Origin: Neoarius graeffei | Lineage: Eukaryota > Chordata > Actinopteri > Siluriformes > Ariidae | Direction: 5' to 3' | Assembly (NCBI RefSeq): GCF_027579695.1 | Contig: NC_083570.1 | Coordinates: 10,476,051 to 10,540,050, forward strand | Length of the DNA stretch: 64,000 nt | Shown here: in pieces, positions 22,332-33,636 of the stretch | Numbering within the stretch: the first letter of the stretch is position 1 | Layout of the letters: each line of letters starts with the position of its first letter | The notes under the pieces: model-generated | Seen by the model: the letters and a program-made list of their open reading frames with translations, nothing else | What the model was told of the DNA's origin: nothing | Database searches by the model: none | Position numbers and translations under genes: made by a program

Positions 22332-22560
22332 TTTCCTGAGCTCACAGAGAGAGAGAGAGAGAGAGAGAACAGTTTGTTTGCTCTGAAATGACGAGTTACT
22401 TCCTGGTTCTGTGTGTAAAAGAGCAATAGAGAAAGAGGAGGAGCACAAACACAGAGAGGTCATGAACACTCCTTTATTAACCATTTCATCTCCCTTCAGT
22501 GCAGAAATATAACCCATGTAGCTGCACTGATTAGGATTAATTTCATGAAATACTCACAGA
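22332..22560 (-). promoter_or_regulatory. 5' flank conserved between finTRIM copies
   Basis: The region upstream of the start codon contains a GA-repeat and blocks such as gaggtcatgaacactcc, ccatttcatctccc and gcagaaatataacccatgta that recur upstream of the copies at about 32216-32320 and 42050-42150. It therefore belongs to the duplicated unit and probably contains the 5' UTR and promoter. I see no certain TATA box or interferon-response element. Confidence 0.4.
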
Positions 22561-22750
22561 ATGGATCTTAATTTTCTGGACTTTTCCACCTACTGACACC
22601 TCAAGCACAACTTTCAGCCTTGTTGATAAATTACAATTGTTTCACTTGAACCGCTTTTTCCTCATGACATCTTTAAACTGATCTTCATCCCTAAAGAATG
22701 TTGCAGCCATTTTAAAAGTGAGGAGGATGCAGCTGTCAGGAAGGAAAACC

Positions 22751-25480
22751 GTATTTTTTTTATTTTGCACTTTTTATTGCTGATCATGACAATGACAATG
22801 AATTTCATTGATATCTACGAGCCCTCCAGGAGGTATGAAATTCCAAAAAAATACACATTCTAAAACACAATTTTTTTTTTTACAAAATGACAGTCAGTTG
22901 GACTGAAAGAAGATAAAAAAAAAGGTTTACCGGTACTAATTCCATTTTATGTTTTCTAACATACAACAAATTTGAGATTCATCAGTATAATATTAACATG
23001 GAAACAAAAAAAACATTTTTAAGTACAAATTTTGCCAACATACAAGTGAATACTAAATAACAAGATATCTACATGTACTACAGTAACTCCAAATTTTGAT
23101 TTTTTAAAATGTGAAATTATTACCCTGATGAAACGGGCTAATTTACGCAACTCCTTCACATTTTGAGAGTTGAATAACTGATTCAGTTTAAACACATTTG
23201 GTCTCGTGTAAAAGTATCTTTTTAAGAAATTAGTTCTTACCACAGGGCCGCATGGTGGTGTAGTGGTTAGCGCTGTTGCCTCACAGCAAGAAGGTCCGGG
23301 TTCGAGCCCCGTGGCCGGCGAGGGCCTTTCTGTGCAGAGTTTGCATGTTCTCCCCGTGTCCGCGTGGGTTTCCTCCGGGTGCTCCAGTTTCTCCCACAGT
23401 CCAAAGACATGCAGGTTAGGTTAACTGGTGACTCTAAATTGACCGTAGGTGTGAATGGTTGTCTGTGTCTATGTGTCGGCCTTGTGATGGCCTGGCAACT
23501 TGTCCAGGGTGTACCCCGCCTTTCGCCCGTAGTCAGCTGGGATAGGCTCCAGCTTGCCTGTGACCCTGTAGAACAGGATAAAGCAGCTAGAGAGAATGAG
23601 TTCTTTCCACATTAAAATAAGGACATATGCGTATATAATGGAATCCATCACCCTGTTCATGGGTGTCACACAGAGTGCAAGGTTTTCTGTCTTGATTGGG
23701 TAAATATCTACCTTCAGCTATTGGCAACTGATGGTTACCACACCTAAATTTACATAAGTTTATTCTATTTACATTGTCTAGTTTGACTAGATATTCCTCA
23801 AAAGCTATTCAATCTTTGTACATTCTATATTTAAAATGCAGTTTATTTCTATTTATTTCAGATAACATGTTTTGACATCAATATCATTAACTTTTGTCTT
23901 AATACTCTGTTTAAATCATTCAGGACTAACATTTTCATAATCATCCCACACATTTGACATGTCACAGTTATCTAGTCTACCCTTTACATGCGTCAACCAT
24001 TTGGATTGGTAGACATTGGATACATTTTCCTTAACAATTTTAAGATTATACAAGACAGTTTTGTTTCTTTACCTTGAGCTAATCGAAGCCAAAATCAGGT
24101 CATTCTACATTTTACGAATGATTTTAGCTCTCCACATCCTACCTCTGCATACACCATATAATTAGCCGTCCTCTTATTGAGTTTTAGCAAATTCATCAGA
24201 AATTTCCTGTGTTGAGCATCAAGATTTTTCTAACCCCAGATTTCACTACCATATAAAAGTATGGGTACAATTAGCTGATCATAAAGCTCGCACTGTATAT
24301 CAATAGGAAGTTGTAATTAACATGCTTTTTGATTAAATTAAAACATAGCACATCTAGCTTGACATAGTTTGTGAATAGTGTTGCTGTAGAGCCCATGATG
24401 ATTGAAAGTGGAACTCAAATAAACATAGTCATCGACCACTTGTAACGGTTCATTTCCAAATGGAAATTCAGATAGTTATGTACTTTACGTCATGAAAAAA
24501 ATGACATTGTTTTTATAACATTTACAGTTAAAGCCCATTCCTGACCATACCTATGTACTGCATTTAGCGCAAGTTGCATGTCTTCTGCAGATTCTGCTCG
24601 TACTATAGTATCATCAGCATACAATAAAACACACAGTTTTAAGAAAATGTCTACATCATTGTCACTTAAATGAGTGTTCACTTCATTTGAGAAAAATTCA
24701 AGACCTTTATAGAATTTACTTACATACATTTCAAAATCATTCAAGTATATTGCAAATAATAACGGCGAGAGATTTTCTTCTTGTCTGACACCAATGTTAC
24801 AATCAAAAAAGTTAGATGAAGTTTTGGCAACTTTTACACGACTTGGTGTTTTCATACATATTGTAAATAACTCTTAAAATATTTCAATTTATTCCATATA
24901 ATATCATTTTTGACCATAGCGAGGCTCTGTCAATCAGATTGAAAGCTTTTTTGTAGTCTACAAAGGCACACATTTTCTTTTAAACAAGTATTAATCAACA
25001 AGTAATTTAGGATGAAAATAAGGTCCAAGGTGCGATAGCCATCTCTAAAGCCAGCTTATTCATTACCCATTATGCCGGCACCCTCTATATGCCATGTTAG
25101 TCAATAGTTGATACAAGCAGTAAACAATTTTCCAATACAACTCAAGAAGGTTATACCGTGGTACTTTTCAGGATGATCAATATTTCCTTTTTTCTTTTTC
25201 AATGGTTTAATAATACCAATATATCATTTGTGCGGGGCAAAGTCTGAACTTAATACAACATTGAAAAGTTTAACAACAATAGAAAGAACATTCTCAGGAC
25301 AGTATTTCAAGGATTAATTTATAACATTATCAATTCCTGAGGCTTTATTGTTTTTTAGCTTCTTCACAATAATCTTAACTTCATCAAAGACAAAATGTTT
25401 ATTGATTTCAACATTTATGGAGTGGTAAATTTTTATTGGCTCAAAGGAGCTAGCATTTTCTGTTGTGTTACTCTCTAATT
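22751..25480 (-). mobile_element. Old non-LTR retrotransposon (ORF2 relics), minus strand
   Basis: Reading the minus strand: LKNNKASGIDNVIN and a YHGITFLSCIGKLFTACIN-like block near 25130-25380, VDYKKAFNLIDRASLW near 24930, GVRQEENLSPLLFAIYLNDFE and LLYADDTIVRAESAEDM at 24490-24855 (catalytic YADD), VPILLYGSEIWG near 24250, KPCTLCDTHEQ near 23680 and the C-terminal block LKRYFYTRPNVFKLNQLF near 23190. The order matches a LINE ORF2 from palm to C-terminus. Many frameshifts are present. I cannot name the clade with certainty. A SINE interrupts it at 23245-23598. Confidence 0.7.
23245..23598 (+). mobile_element. tRNA-headed SINE, plus strand
   Basis: Fifth copy of the family, head gggccgcatggtggtgtagt, tail agctagagagaatg. 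Flanked by a 13-base near-perfect duplication, agttcttaccaca (23232-23244) and agttctttccaca (23599-23611). It splits the C-terminal block of the minus-strand LINE. Confidence 0.9.
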
Positions 25481-25504
25481 GACTGAATTTTTTTTTTTAA
25501 TTCA

Positions 25505-25620
25505 TCATGAATCTGCTCCTCCTTTAACTCACTCTGAGGACAAATAAAATACCTTCAGCTTTTTATACAGTACAAGCAAACTGGTTCCATATTACTGTCA
25601 GTTCAAAGTACATTCATCAG
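25505..25620 (-). pseudogene. finTRIM exon-2/intron-1 fragment
   Basis: About 115 bases match 21325-21435 of the finTRIM gene: the first bases of exon 2 (ctcctcctttaactcactct on the plus strand), its splice acceptor (ctgagg) and the adjoining intron (tttttatacagtac). It is cut off on both sides by LINE sequence, so it is a fragment of another duplicated finTRIM copy. Confidence 0.75.
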
Positions 25621-26101
25621 CATCAGCACTGGGTCCCCTCAGGGCTGTGTGCTGAGCCCCCTATTCTACACCCTCTACACCCATGACTGCAACCCTGCCC
25701 ACTCCAGTAACAGCATCATCAAATTTGCTGCTGATGATATCACTGTGGTGGGGCTCATCTCAGGGGGTGATGAGTCCGCATACCGAGACGAGGTGGAGGA
25801 GCTGTCGGATTGGTGTACAAATAACAACCTGGTCTTAAACACCATCAAGACTAAGGAGCTGATTACAGAATGTAAAAGGAAGAAAATGGACATTCTGCCC
25901 GTTTATTAGTGGGAACTGTGTGGAGAGGGTCTCCGAATTTCGGTTTCTAGGGATCCACAATCAGGATGACCTGACCTGGAGTGTCAAAACTACAACTGTC
26001 ATCAAGAAGGCACAGCAGAGACTGTACTTCCTGAGAGTGCTCAGGAACTACCATCTTTCACAAAAACTACTGGTGTACTTCTACCGTTGCATCATTGAGA
26101 G
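25621..26101 (+). mobile_element. Old Rex1-type LINE, first of three parts
   Basis: The plus strand reads [37 protein letters not shown] and, after a frame break, YFYRCIIESILL: the palm and thumb of a Rex1/Babar reverse transcriptase. The following part of the same element resumes at 29706 (WVWFTSCTVGDRKALQR) and then at 31484 (LLPSGRR), so this old copy was split by a full-length Rex1 and by a TIR element. Confidence 0.8.
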
Positions 26102-26149
26102 CATATTGCTCTCAAAGGAGCAACGGTAGAAGGACACCAGTAGTTTTTT
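26062..26149. repeat. Palindrome at the 5' junction of the full-length Rex1
   Basis: The 44 bases before the centre (aaaaactactggtgtacttc, continuing) are mirrored after it (gaaggacaccagtagttttt) with only a few mismatches; the centre lies near gagagcatattgctctc. The left arm is the coding sequence of the old Rex1 copy and the right arm is its inverted duplicate, placed exactly where the inserted Rex1 begins. Confidence 0.85.
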
Positions 26150-29100
26150 TTTTTCTTCCAAGATGGCAGCGTGCACACATGCAGCAGCTCCTCTCTGTCC
26201 CGATAGAACTGTGTTTTCATGTTTTTTGTGTTTTAAAACAGTGTGTATCTGTTCATCTTTGTCGCGTCCATGAGTCTTAAGGCGCACATACTCCCCTGAG
26301 TTTCTGCTCAACATCCACAGAACTATATTCACGGATATAGATCCAGTGGACGTGGAAGTGCTATGCATCTATGGTATGCTCCAGAGGCCTGCTCAATTAC
26401 TGACCCCCACTCCTGCATCCAGCCCACAGTGGAAGCACCACAGGCGGAACATGCGGAAGCAGAAGAGGGGCAAGCGTGGAGGTATCCAGGCTAGGCTAGT
26501 GGCTAGCCCTCACTGGCCGGCTAGCCCTTCCATCACTCTGGCCAACGTACACTCGCTGGACAACAAGCTGGATTATGTCCGCCTGCTCCGCTCATCTTTT
26601 AAGTCTGTGAGTGAGTGTTGTGTCCTCGTGTTTGTGGAAACATGGCTTAATGACAGCATCCCAGACTGTGCCATTCAGCTAGCCTGGCTAACATGCTACC
26701 GGTCAGACAGAGCTCTAGCCGAGGGGCGGAAGACTCGCGGCGGAGGACTTTGTGTTTACATCAGTGATGCCTGGTGCCACGATGCTGTTGTGGTCTGCAA
26801 ACACTGCTCACCACTGATGGAGTTTATAATTATTAAGTGCCGGCCATTCTACCTGCCGAGGGAATTTACAACCATATTGCTGGTAGCAATATACATCCCT
26901 CCCGGCTCCAATAACAACAGGAGTGAAGCACTGAATGAACTCTATCAGCACATCAGTGAGCAGCAGACAGCCCGCCCAGATGCTTTCCTCATCCTGGCTG
27001 GGGATTTCAACCATGCAACCCCAAGAGCATGTTTCCAAAACTCTATGAACATACCAACTTTCCCACATGTGGAAACAATATTCTGGACAATGTTTACACC
27101 ATGCATAAAGACGCCTACAAAGCCCTACTCCTCCCCCACCTTGGGGCCTCAGATCACTCCGCTGTTATGCTAATGCCAGCATACAGGCTGCTGGTTAAAG
27201 TCACCAAACCAGCTACAAAGCAGATGCGTGTGTGGCCAGAGCGGTCCTCAGAGGCACTCCAGGACTGTTTTTCCACCAGTGACTGGAGCATGTTCAGACA
27301 GGCGGCCACCTACAACAACATCACAGATCTACAGGAGTACACGGAGACCATCGCTGCCTACATGAGGAAGTGCATGGATGACGTTATGGTCACCAGAACC
27401 ATCTCCATTCGGGCCAATCAGAAGCCATGACTGACAGGGGAAGTCCACAGGCTCCTGTGAGCTTGGAACGCCGCCTTCAGAGCTGGGGATGAGGTGGGCC
27501 TGAGGACAGCTAGGGCCAACCTGTCACGAGGCATCAGGGTGGCCAAGAGACAGTATTCCAGGTACATTGCTGACTATTTCAACAACAGCAGAGACACCAG
27601 GAACCTGTGGTGGGGGATTCAGACCATCACAGACTACAAGCCCTCGCCACAGACCTGTGACAACTCCACGTCTCTGCTGAATCAGTTGAACAACTTCTTC
27701 ACTCGCTTTAAGGCAGACAACAGCACCACGGCACAGAAGACCCCACCACCTCCCGGTGACCAGGTGTTGACGCTATCCCCAGACAGCGTGAGGAGAGCTC
27801 TCAGGACGACAAATGCACGAAAAGCCCCGGGTCCTGATAACATTCCTGGTTGTGTCCTGAGAGACTGTGCCGAGGAGCTCACAGATGTCTTTACAGACAT
27901 CTTCAACATCTCGTTGAGCCAGGCTGTTGTCCCCATGTGCCTCAAAGCCACCACCATCATCCCGGTCCTGAAGAAGCCGTCTCCTTCCTGCTTCAATGAC
28001 TACCGCCCTGTTGCACTCACTCCCATCCTCATGAAGCGCTTCAAGCGGCTAGTCATGTGGCATATCAAGTCTGCCCTCCCCCCCACCCTGGACCCTTTCC
28101 AGTTTGCATATCAGTCCAACCGTTCAACCGATGACGCCATCTCCACTGCCCTCCACTCAGCCCTCACCCACCTGGAGACAAAAGACTCATACACCAGAAT
28201 GCTGTTCACAGACTTTAGCTCAGCATTCAACACAATCATTCCTCAGCAGCTCATTCATAAACTGGACCAGCTGGGACTCAACACCTCCCTGTGCAACTGG
28301 CTGCTGGACTTCCTGACGGGGAGACCACAGGCTGTATGGGTTGGCAGCAACTCCTCCAGCACCATCACATTGAACATGGGGGCCCCACAAGGATGTGTGC
28401 TAAGCCCCCTCCTCTTCACTCTGCTGACCCATGACTGCACACCAACATCCAGCTCAAACCTCTTCATTAAGTTTGCGGATGACATGACTGTGGTGGGTCT
28501 CATCAACAATGGTGATGAGACAATCTACAGGAGTGAGGAGCCGCTTGGCCATGTGGTGCAAGGACAACAATCTCCGCCTGAATGTGGAGAAGACGAAGGA
28601 GACTGTTGTGGACTTCAGGAGAGCGCACACCCAGCATGCTCCACTATCTATTGACGGTGCTGCAGTGGAGAGGGTGAGCAGCACCAAGTTTCTGGGTGTG
28701 CACATCTATGAAGACCTGTCCTGGGGCAACAACACTGCATCACTGGCCAAAAAAGCCCAACAGCGTCTGTACTTCCTTCGCAAACTGAGGAGAGCAAGAG
28801 TCCCGGCCCCCCATCATGCACACATTCTACAGAGGCACCATCGAGAACATCCTGACCAGCTGCATCACCGTGTGGTACGGCACCTGCACCGTGTCCTGCT
28901 GCAAGACTCTGCAGCGCATCGTGAGAGCAGCTGAGAGGATCAGAGGTGTCTCTCTCCCTTCTCTATCGGATATCTATAGCTCCCGCCTCACCCGCAAAGC
29001 CATCAGGATTGCAGGTGACTCCACCCACCCATCTCACAGCCTCTTCAGTCTGCTGCCATCAGGGAGGAGACTGCGGAGTCTCCAGGCCAAAACCAGCAGG

Positions 29101-29705
29101 CTCAAGAACAGTTTCTTTCACCAGACGGTCAGGAGGCTCAACTCCCTCCCTGTTCTGCCACTCCTCCCCCTCTGCCCCCTGCCACAGATTCTGCTCGCAC
29201 GCCCCCCTGCCCCCCCTTCAGCATCTGACATGTCACCCTCACAGTTTCCCCCCAACACACACACACACACATACATATACTCTCAACGTTCATTAACACA
29301 CTGAACTCAGGGACTGTACATTTCACTTTACATTTGCACTATTCCGCACTACCTCACCTTAACAGCCATTAGTTTATTGTTTATACTGCTTATTTCATGT
29401 TTACCTGCTATACCTCAAGTGCCCTTGACTGTTTATTTGCACCAATTTACGTGTGTGTGTGTTTAGTCTATGTCTAGTTCTTATCTAGAGTGTTTATCCT
29501 GTTTATATTGTCTGTTTGAGTGTTTAGTCTGTCTAGTTCTTATCTAGAGAGTGTTTATACTGTTTATATTGTTTGTTTTTTTCAATTATTCTATTTTTAT
29601 TTATTGCATTGCCTGTTTGCACCGTGGGTCAGAGAGGACTGAAATTTCATCTGTGCTGTATGTCGAGCATGTATAGCATATTTGACAATAAAGTTGACTT
29701 GACTT
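26150..29705 (+). mobile_element. Full-length Rex1-type LINE
   Basis: It begins cttccaagatggcagcg, a LINE-like 5' start, carries endonuclease and reverse transcriptase, has a T-rich 3' UTR (29250-29690) and ends in acaataaagttgacttgact, a short tandem tail typical of CR1/Rex1 elements. It lies inside an older copy of the same family. Coding frames are interrupted but the whole element is present. Confidence 0.85.
26346..29260 (+). pseudogene. Rex1 ORF2 (endonuclease and reverse transcriptase), frameshifted
   Basis: Endonuclease motifs: LANVHSLDNKLDYVRLL, VFVETWLND, YIPPGSNNN, LAGDFNHA and SDHSAVML. Reverse transcriptase motifs: [74 protein letters not shown] (catalytic FADD). C-terminal KFLGVHIYEDLSWG, YRGTIENILTSCITVWYGTC and LLPSGRRLRSLQAKTSRLKN. 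Frame changes lie near 27040, 28530 and 28810, with a stop at 27428-27430. Otherwise the protein is complete. Confidence 0.88.
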
Positions 29706-29841
29706 GCCTTACTGTTTCTGGGTGTGGTTTACTAGTTGCACAGTAGGAGACAGGAAAGCACTCCAGAGGGTCATCACTATGGCTCAGAAGATCATCGGCT
29801 GCCCTCTCCCCTCTCTGGAGGATCTGTACAGTTCCCACAGT
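29706..29841 (+). mobile_element. Old Rex1-type LINE, second of three parts
   Basis: It reads WVWFTSCTVGDRKALQRVI and IGCPLPSLEDLYSSHS, directly continuing the reverse transcriptase C-terminal region that broke off at 26101. It is cut at 29841 by the TIR element. Confidence 0.8.
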
Positions 29842-31477
29842 CAGGGATGAGAATGAAAAATATTTAAAAAGTCTGAAAAAACCAGGGCGGGGCCCATGGC
29901 CCAGGGGTTCCAGGGGCTAATGATTTTTGGCTATTTTTTTTTTTTACCCCAAAACCATTAATTTTATCAGCAAAAAGTTGCAATTTATTTAGAAATAAAT
30001 TCCCCTTCTTGGTGGACTCCCAGGTGAAAATGATTAATATGGTACAAGAGACTTGTTTTTAATCAATTCACATTTGATGACTTCAAAAAAATCAATGCAC
30101 CTTTTAATATAAACGAGCTCCACAGTATTATATTTCTGCATTTTTGCTATTCATGTCTTTGAATACTTTAATCCTTTAAAATGAAGTGCAAACCAGAAAA
30201 AAGTTCTATCATATAATTCTCTTAAGCTTTCTTCTGATGTTATCATGGTAGCAGGAGGCCTTGCATATTAAGCAGGCAACATTCAACATCACTTATCACT
30301 TCCCTTTCAACTGTTGTGTGTACTAACTAGGTTTTATCTGGACAGGATGTTGTGTAATGTAATACATATACCATACGGTCAATTTGAAGATCAAGATGGT
30401 GATTTTGAGTTAAAGATCAGGCATGTACAATGGGCATTACATATTGGAAAATCTTTTTAAATCAAAAACTATAAGTTCATCTCGGCCTAAAAAATTTGGG
30501 CAGACGCTCCCACGCGGCACATGCCAGCAATTCCCCCTCCATCCCCCTATGAAATGAGCAATAAGGAGGAGAGTTATACACGGTATCATACCTAAAATTT
30601 TTATCAGAAATATAGATACGATACTATGATTCTCCCCAACATGCTACATTAGATAAGCTAACCCCATTTATAAAAGATACACACTTATATATGACGTGTG
30701 TTTGATATATATGATGTATATTCATACATTGTTACTTTACGGAAATCTTCAGTAAGTTTGGTCTTTTCATGGCAGCCTGTTGTAGACCTAAATATAATGC
30801 ACATGAAATGACACTCCTCACCTCAACATGTCCTTTACAATCATTTAAGCCACCATGGGCAATGCTGAAATCACTGCTGCAAACAGTACATCGCGCGAAA
30901 CGGTCATTATTGTTGACCCTTATTAGACAGGGAGATTATTAGACAGGGATATTATTATTAGACAGGGAGATTATTATTAGACAGGGAGATTATTATTATT
31001 ATTATTAGATAGGGAGATTCTTTTGTGTAATCTGAGGTGGTAAGTGGGTTTTGTGCTTTGGTTTTTTGGGGTGCGCGCTCTCCCTCTGCCATGCCGATCC
31101 TGTAGGCTGCACTGACTCAGCTGAAAACTCCGGTCCTCGAGAAAAGAGATAAAAGCCCACCCACACTGAAAGCTGATTGGGTTACTCAGCAAAATAAGCC
31201 AATCAGGATGCTCTTTGTCTGGCATGCGCTACATGAACAAGCACACAGGCAGTGTTGCCACATTGGGCGGTTTTAAGTGCATTTTGGCGGGTTTGGAACA
31301 TATTTTGGGATGGAAAACGTCAGCAGTATCTGGCAACACTGCACACAGTCTCCCTCGCGCACGCACATTCTAAGATGCGTGATGCAGACCTTAATGTTGC
31401 GCACGCACGCTCAAAAACGATCATTTTGGTCTGAAAAAGTCGGAAATCCGCCGATCGGCGGAAAATTCTCATCCCTG
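29842..31477. mobile_element. Non-autonomous DNA transposon, 1.6 kb, TIR CAGGGATGAGAAT
   Basis: It starts cagggatgagaatgaaaa and ends ttctcatccctg, an inverted repeat of at least 13 bases. It is flanked by CACAGT at 29836-29841 and 31478-31483. The Rex1 frame resumes after the right copy and an AT-microsatellite, which supports the boundaries. No transposase is recognisable; the interior is AT-rich with an internal attattatt/agacagggagatt repeat near 30925-31020. The CAG start resembles hAT ends, but the exact repeat flank is 6 bases rather than 8, so the superfamily is uncertain. Confidence 0.75.
31250..31341. mobile_element. Short hAT-type MITE nested in the 1.6-kb element
   Basis: The 92-base segment starts CAGTGTTGCCA and ends TGGCAACACTG and is flanked by CACACAGG (31242-31249) and CACACAGT (31342-31349), 7 of 8 bases, as for a hAT. 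Its interior (ttggcgggtttggaacatat) matches, in inverted orientation, the start of the longer element at 43287. Confidence 0.75.
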
Positions 31478-31483
31478 CACAGT

Positions 31484-31908
31484 ATATATATATATATATA
31501 TTAAAAAAAAAAAACATTCTCAGGGACCCCTCTCACCCCAGAAACACTGTGTTTGAACTACTGCCTTCAGGCAGACGTTACAGTTCATTAACAGCTTGGA
31601 CAAACAGGATTAGGAACAGTTTCTATGCCAGTGTCATAAGGGCATTAAATAAAGCAAACCTTTACATTCAATAATACAAATATGATCCGATATGGGATTG
31701 TGCAATTCCCTCCACACCATAGGATGTGAATGTTTGCGAGTGATGACTGCTGTTTTAAATAACTTACTAAATTATTTATATATTTATTAGTTTATCTTGT
31801 ATTATTTTCATAGGATTTTAGATGCACTTTTTTTGCACTAAGGATTACATCTAATTTCATTCTATTTATTTACAATGACAATAAATATATTCTTGATTCT
31901 ATTCTATT
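31484..31908 (+). mobile_element. Old Rex1-type LINE, third part with 3' end
   Basis: After an AT-microsatellite and an A-run the frame reads LRDPSHPRNTVFELLPSGRR and then the 3' UTR, ending in tgacaataaatatattcttg and attct repeats, the usual Rex1/CR1-type tail. It abuts a finTRIM pseudogene at 31909. Confidence 0.8.
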
Positions 31909-32330
31909 CAAGATGAGGTTTCAGATAAGTTTCACAAAATGAAGTCAAACACATCAGACAGGACTTGACGGCTTTTTGTTTTCTCCCAGTACAGAAATCA
32001 CACTCCACATCTCCAGGTCCAGCATAACAGTGATCAGGAGAAGCAGTTTGGACTTCAGTCTTCTTCAGTTTCTCCACCACTTCAGCCAGCATGCTGTTTC
32101 TGTGTAGAACAGGCCTTGTAGTGAAAGTGTCTCTGAACACATGAACTGGTTCTGAGCTACTGAAATACTAGCCTCAGCCATTTTCTTGTACTCACAGAGA
32201 GACAGAGAGATGGATCACAAACACAGAGAGGTCTTGAAGACTCCTCTATTAACCATTTCATCTCCCTTCAGTGCAGAAATATAACCCATGTAGCCGCACT
32301 GATTAGGATTAATTTCATGAGATTTTATGA
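31909..32330 (-). pseudogene. finTRIM pseudogene with deleted RING finger
   Basis: On the minus strand the 5' flank (32216-32320) and start region (ATG near 32181, MAEASISVAQ-like) are followed directly by RDTFTTRPVLHRNSMLAEVV and B-box 1 (CDFCTGRKQKAVKSC). Compared with the copy at 41306-41905, about 125 bases covering the RING core (CPVCLDLL to CPQC) are missing at about 32134, which also shifts the frame. The copy ends at 31909 within B-box 1, replaced by a Rex1 tail. It cannot make a RING ligase. Confidence 0.88.
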
Positions 32331-32364
32331 AAGTTGAAATCAGTTGTTCTTCATCACTTGTCGT

Positions 32365-32460
32365 CAATCCTGAAACATCTTCGGTATTGTGAAAAGGAAC
32401 GGAAACATTATAAAATCGTAAATGCTTTACTGTACCAACTTTTTCTGAAACATGTTGCAA
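32365..32460 (-). repeat. Tc1/mariner-type MITE end
   Basis: On the minus strand: cagaaaaagttggtacagta, aagcatttacgattttataa, tgtttccgttccttttcac. The same pattern, less complete, occurs on the plus strand at 44527-44595. It resembles terminal repeats of common fish Tc1/mariner derivatives; only one end is visible. Confidence 0.4.
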
Positions 32461-32749
32461 GTATCAAAACTGAAATACCTGTTTATTAAAAAAAATAAAA
32501 TTCATGAAATAAAATATTAGTGTGCTCTTGTTTGGTTCTGAGTGTGATACAGGCCAATGATTATTTACAAATCACTGTTTTCAGTTTTGATTTCAACTTC
32601 AACATTCCATCCAAATGTTTTCTGGTTTGGGGTTGTTAACTTCGCTGCTTCAGTTTGTGATTGGATTTAAACTTTTATTTCAATATTTGTCTTCCTCAAA
32701 AGGATTTTGTTCAAACTTAAGCATGACACAAAACATGTCATAAGATTAT
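32461..32749. other. No recognised feature
   Basis: AT-rich sequence between the finTRIM pseudogene flank and the Tx1 ORF1 relic. Nothing supported on either strand. Confidence 0.4.
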
Positions 32750-33346
32750 TTGTCATCATTCAGGTTTTGTAATCTGGTCAGACGTGTTTGTGAACATTTC
32801 AACCAACACCCGACTGTAACGGGTGTGGCAGAGAACATATTTACAGAGAGACAGACAGCTGGGGCAAGCAACTATAACACAAAAATGTCCTTTAAAAATA
32901 AAGCAAATCAGGAACGTGCCTCCTAAATGACACGACATGCTTTAGGAGCAGGGATTTACAGCTAAGAGGGATTTTCTTAATTGAGGACACAATTTCCATG
33001 TCTTGCTAGTTCTCGCTCCAAAAACTCATTTTATAAATGGAGGTACATTAGACAGTGTGATTCTTCTAGCGGGGGTCACAAGTGGAAGAAAATTGACAAA
33101 TTTATCATTGATCATAATGCCCTGACCTACAATCTCATTCACCTTCTCAATGCTGTCCAAAAACAGGACAATGGAGCGATTCATTCTAGAAGCTGAAAGC
33201 ACACTTCCATAACCAACAACGCTACCTATGGCTAAACTGCATTCCTCAACGGATATATCAGTATCTGCGCCTATTTTAATCGCATGACGCCGACTCAACC
33301 TTTCGAACGCCATTAGGCCAAACAAACAGAGAACACCCAGCAGCAC
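32750..33346 (-). pseudogene. Tx1-type LINE ORF1 relic
   Basis: Reading the minus strand from an ATG at 33316-33314 (MAFERLSRRHAIKIG): SVEECSLAIGSVVGYGSV, SASRMNRSIVLFLDSIEKV, LPLVTPARRITLSNVPPFIK, then after frameshifts ERELARHGNCV and LLKHVVSFRR. These blocks match the ORF1 RNA-binding protein of Tx1-like LINEs that are common in fish, which normally ends in CCHC knuckles; that part is not visible here. Sequence to 33500 is likely its 5' UTR. Confidence 0.7.
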
Positions 33347-33520
33347 GCTGAGTGCTCACTCCCAAAAGGGAGAAAAACCTAGGAGTCAGTGTAACAAAGA
33401 CTCGAACAAGAAAAAACAAATCACAAAAAAACCAACAAATAAAGAGAGATTATAGAAAAAGTAGGGAGCGAAAACACTCAGGCCACACCGGCACCGTGCA
33501 CACACAAACACCACACCCAC

Positions 33521-33636
33521 TCAGAGAGAGAGAGAGAGAAATTTTTTGATCTGTGTGTAGTGTGTACCTAAGAAGGTTGAATTGACCTCCTTATATACAA
33601 GGTTGAATATATATATTAAACCTCCTTAGGTACACG
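33521..33636 (+). repeat. Left part of a palindromic element split by a hAT
   Basis: It contains gatctgtgtgtagtgtgtac, cctaagaaggtt and the mirrored aacctccttaggtac. The rest of the right arm (gtacacactacacacagatc) appears only after the hAT, at 40491. Removing the hAT with one copy of its 8-base duplication restores one long inverted repeat. Confidence 0.75.

Noticed and set aside
22530-22550. Possible STAT site (ttcatgaa) upstream of finTRIM
   Set aside because: It is a short chance-level match and is not kept in the two duplicate 5' flanks.
23019-23243. Minus-strand 74-residue frame as a separate gene
   Set aside because: Its sequence is the C-terminal block of the LINE ORF2 around it.
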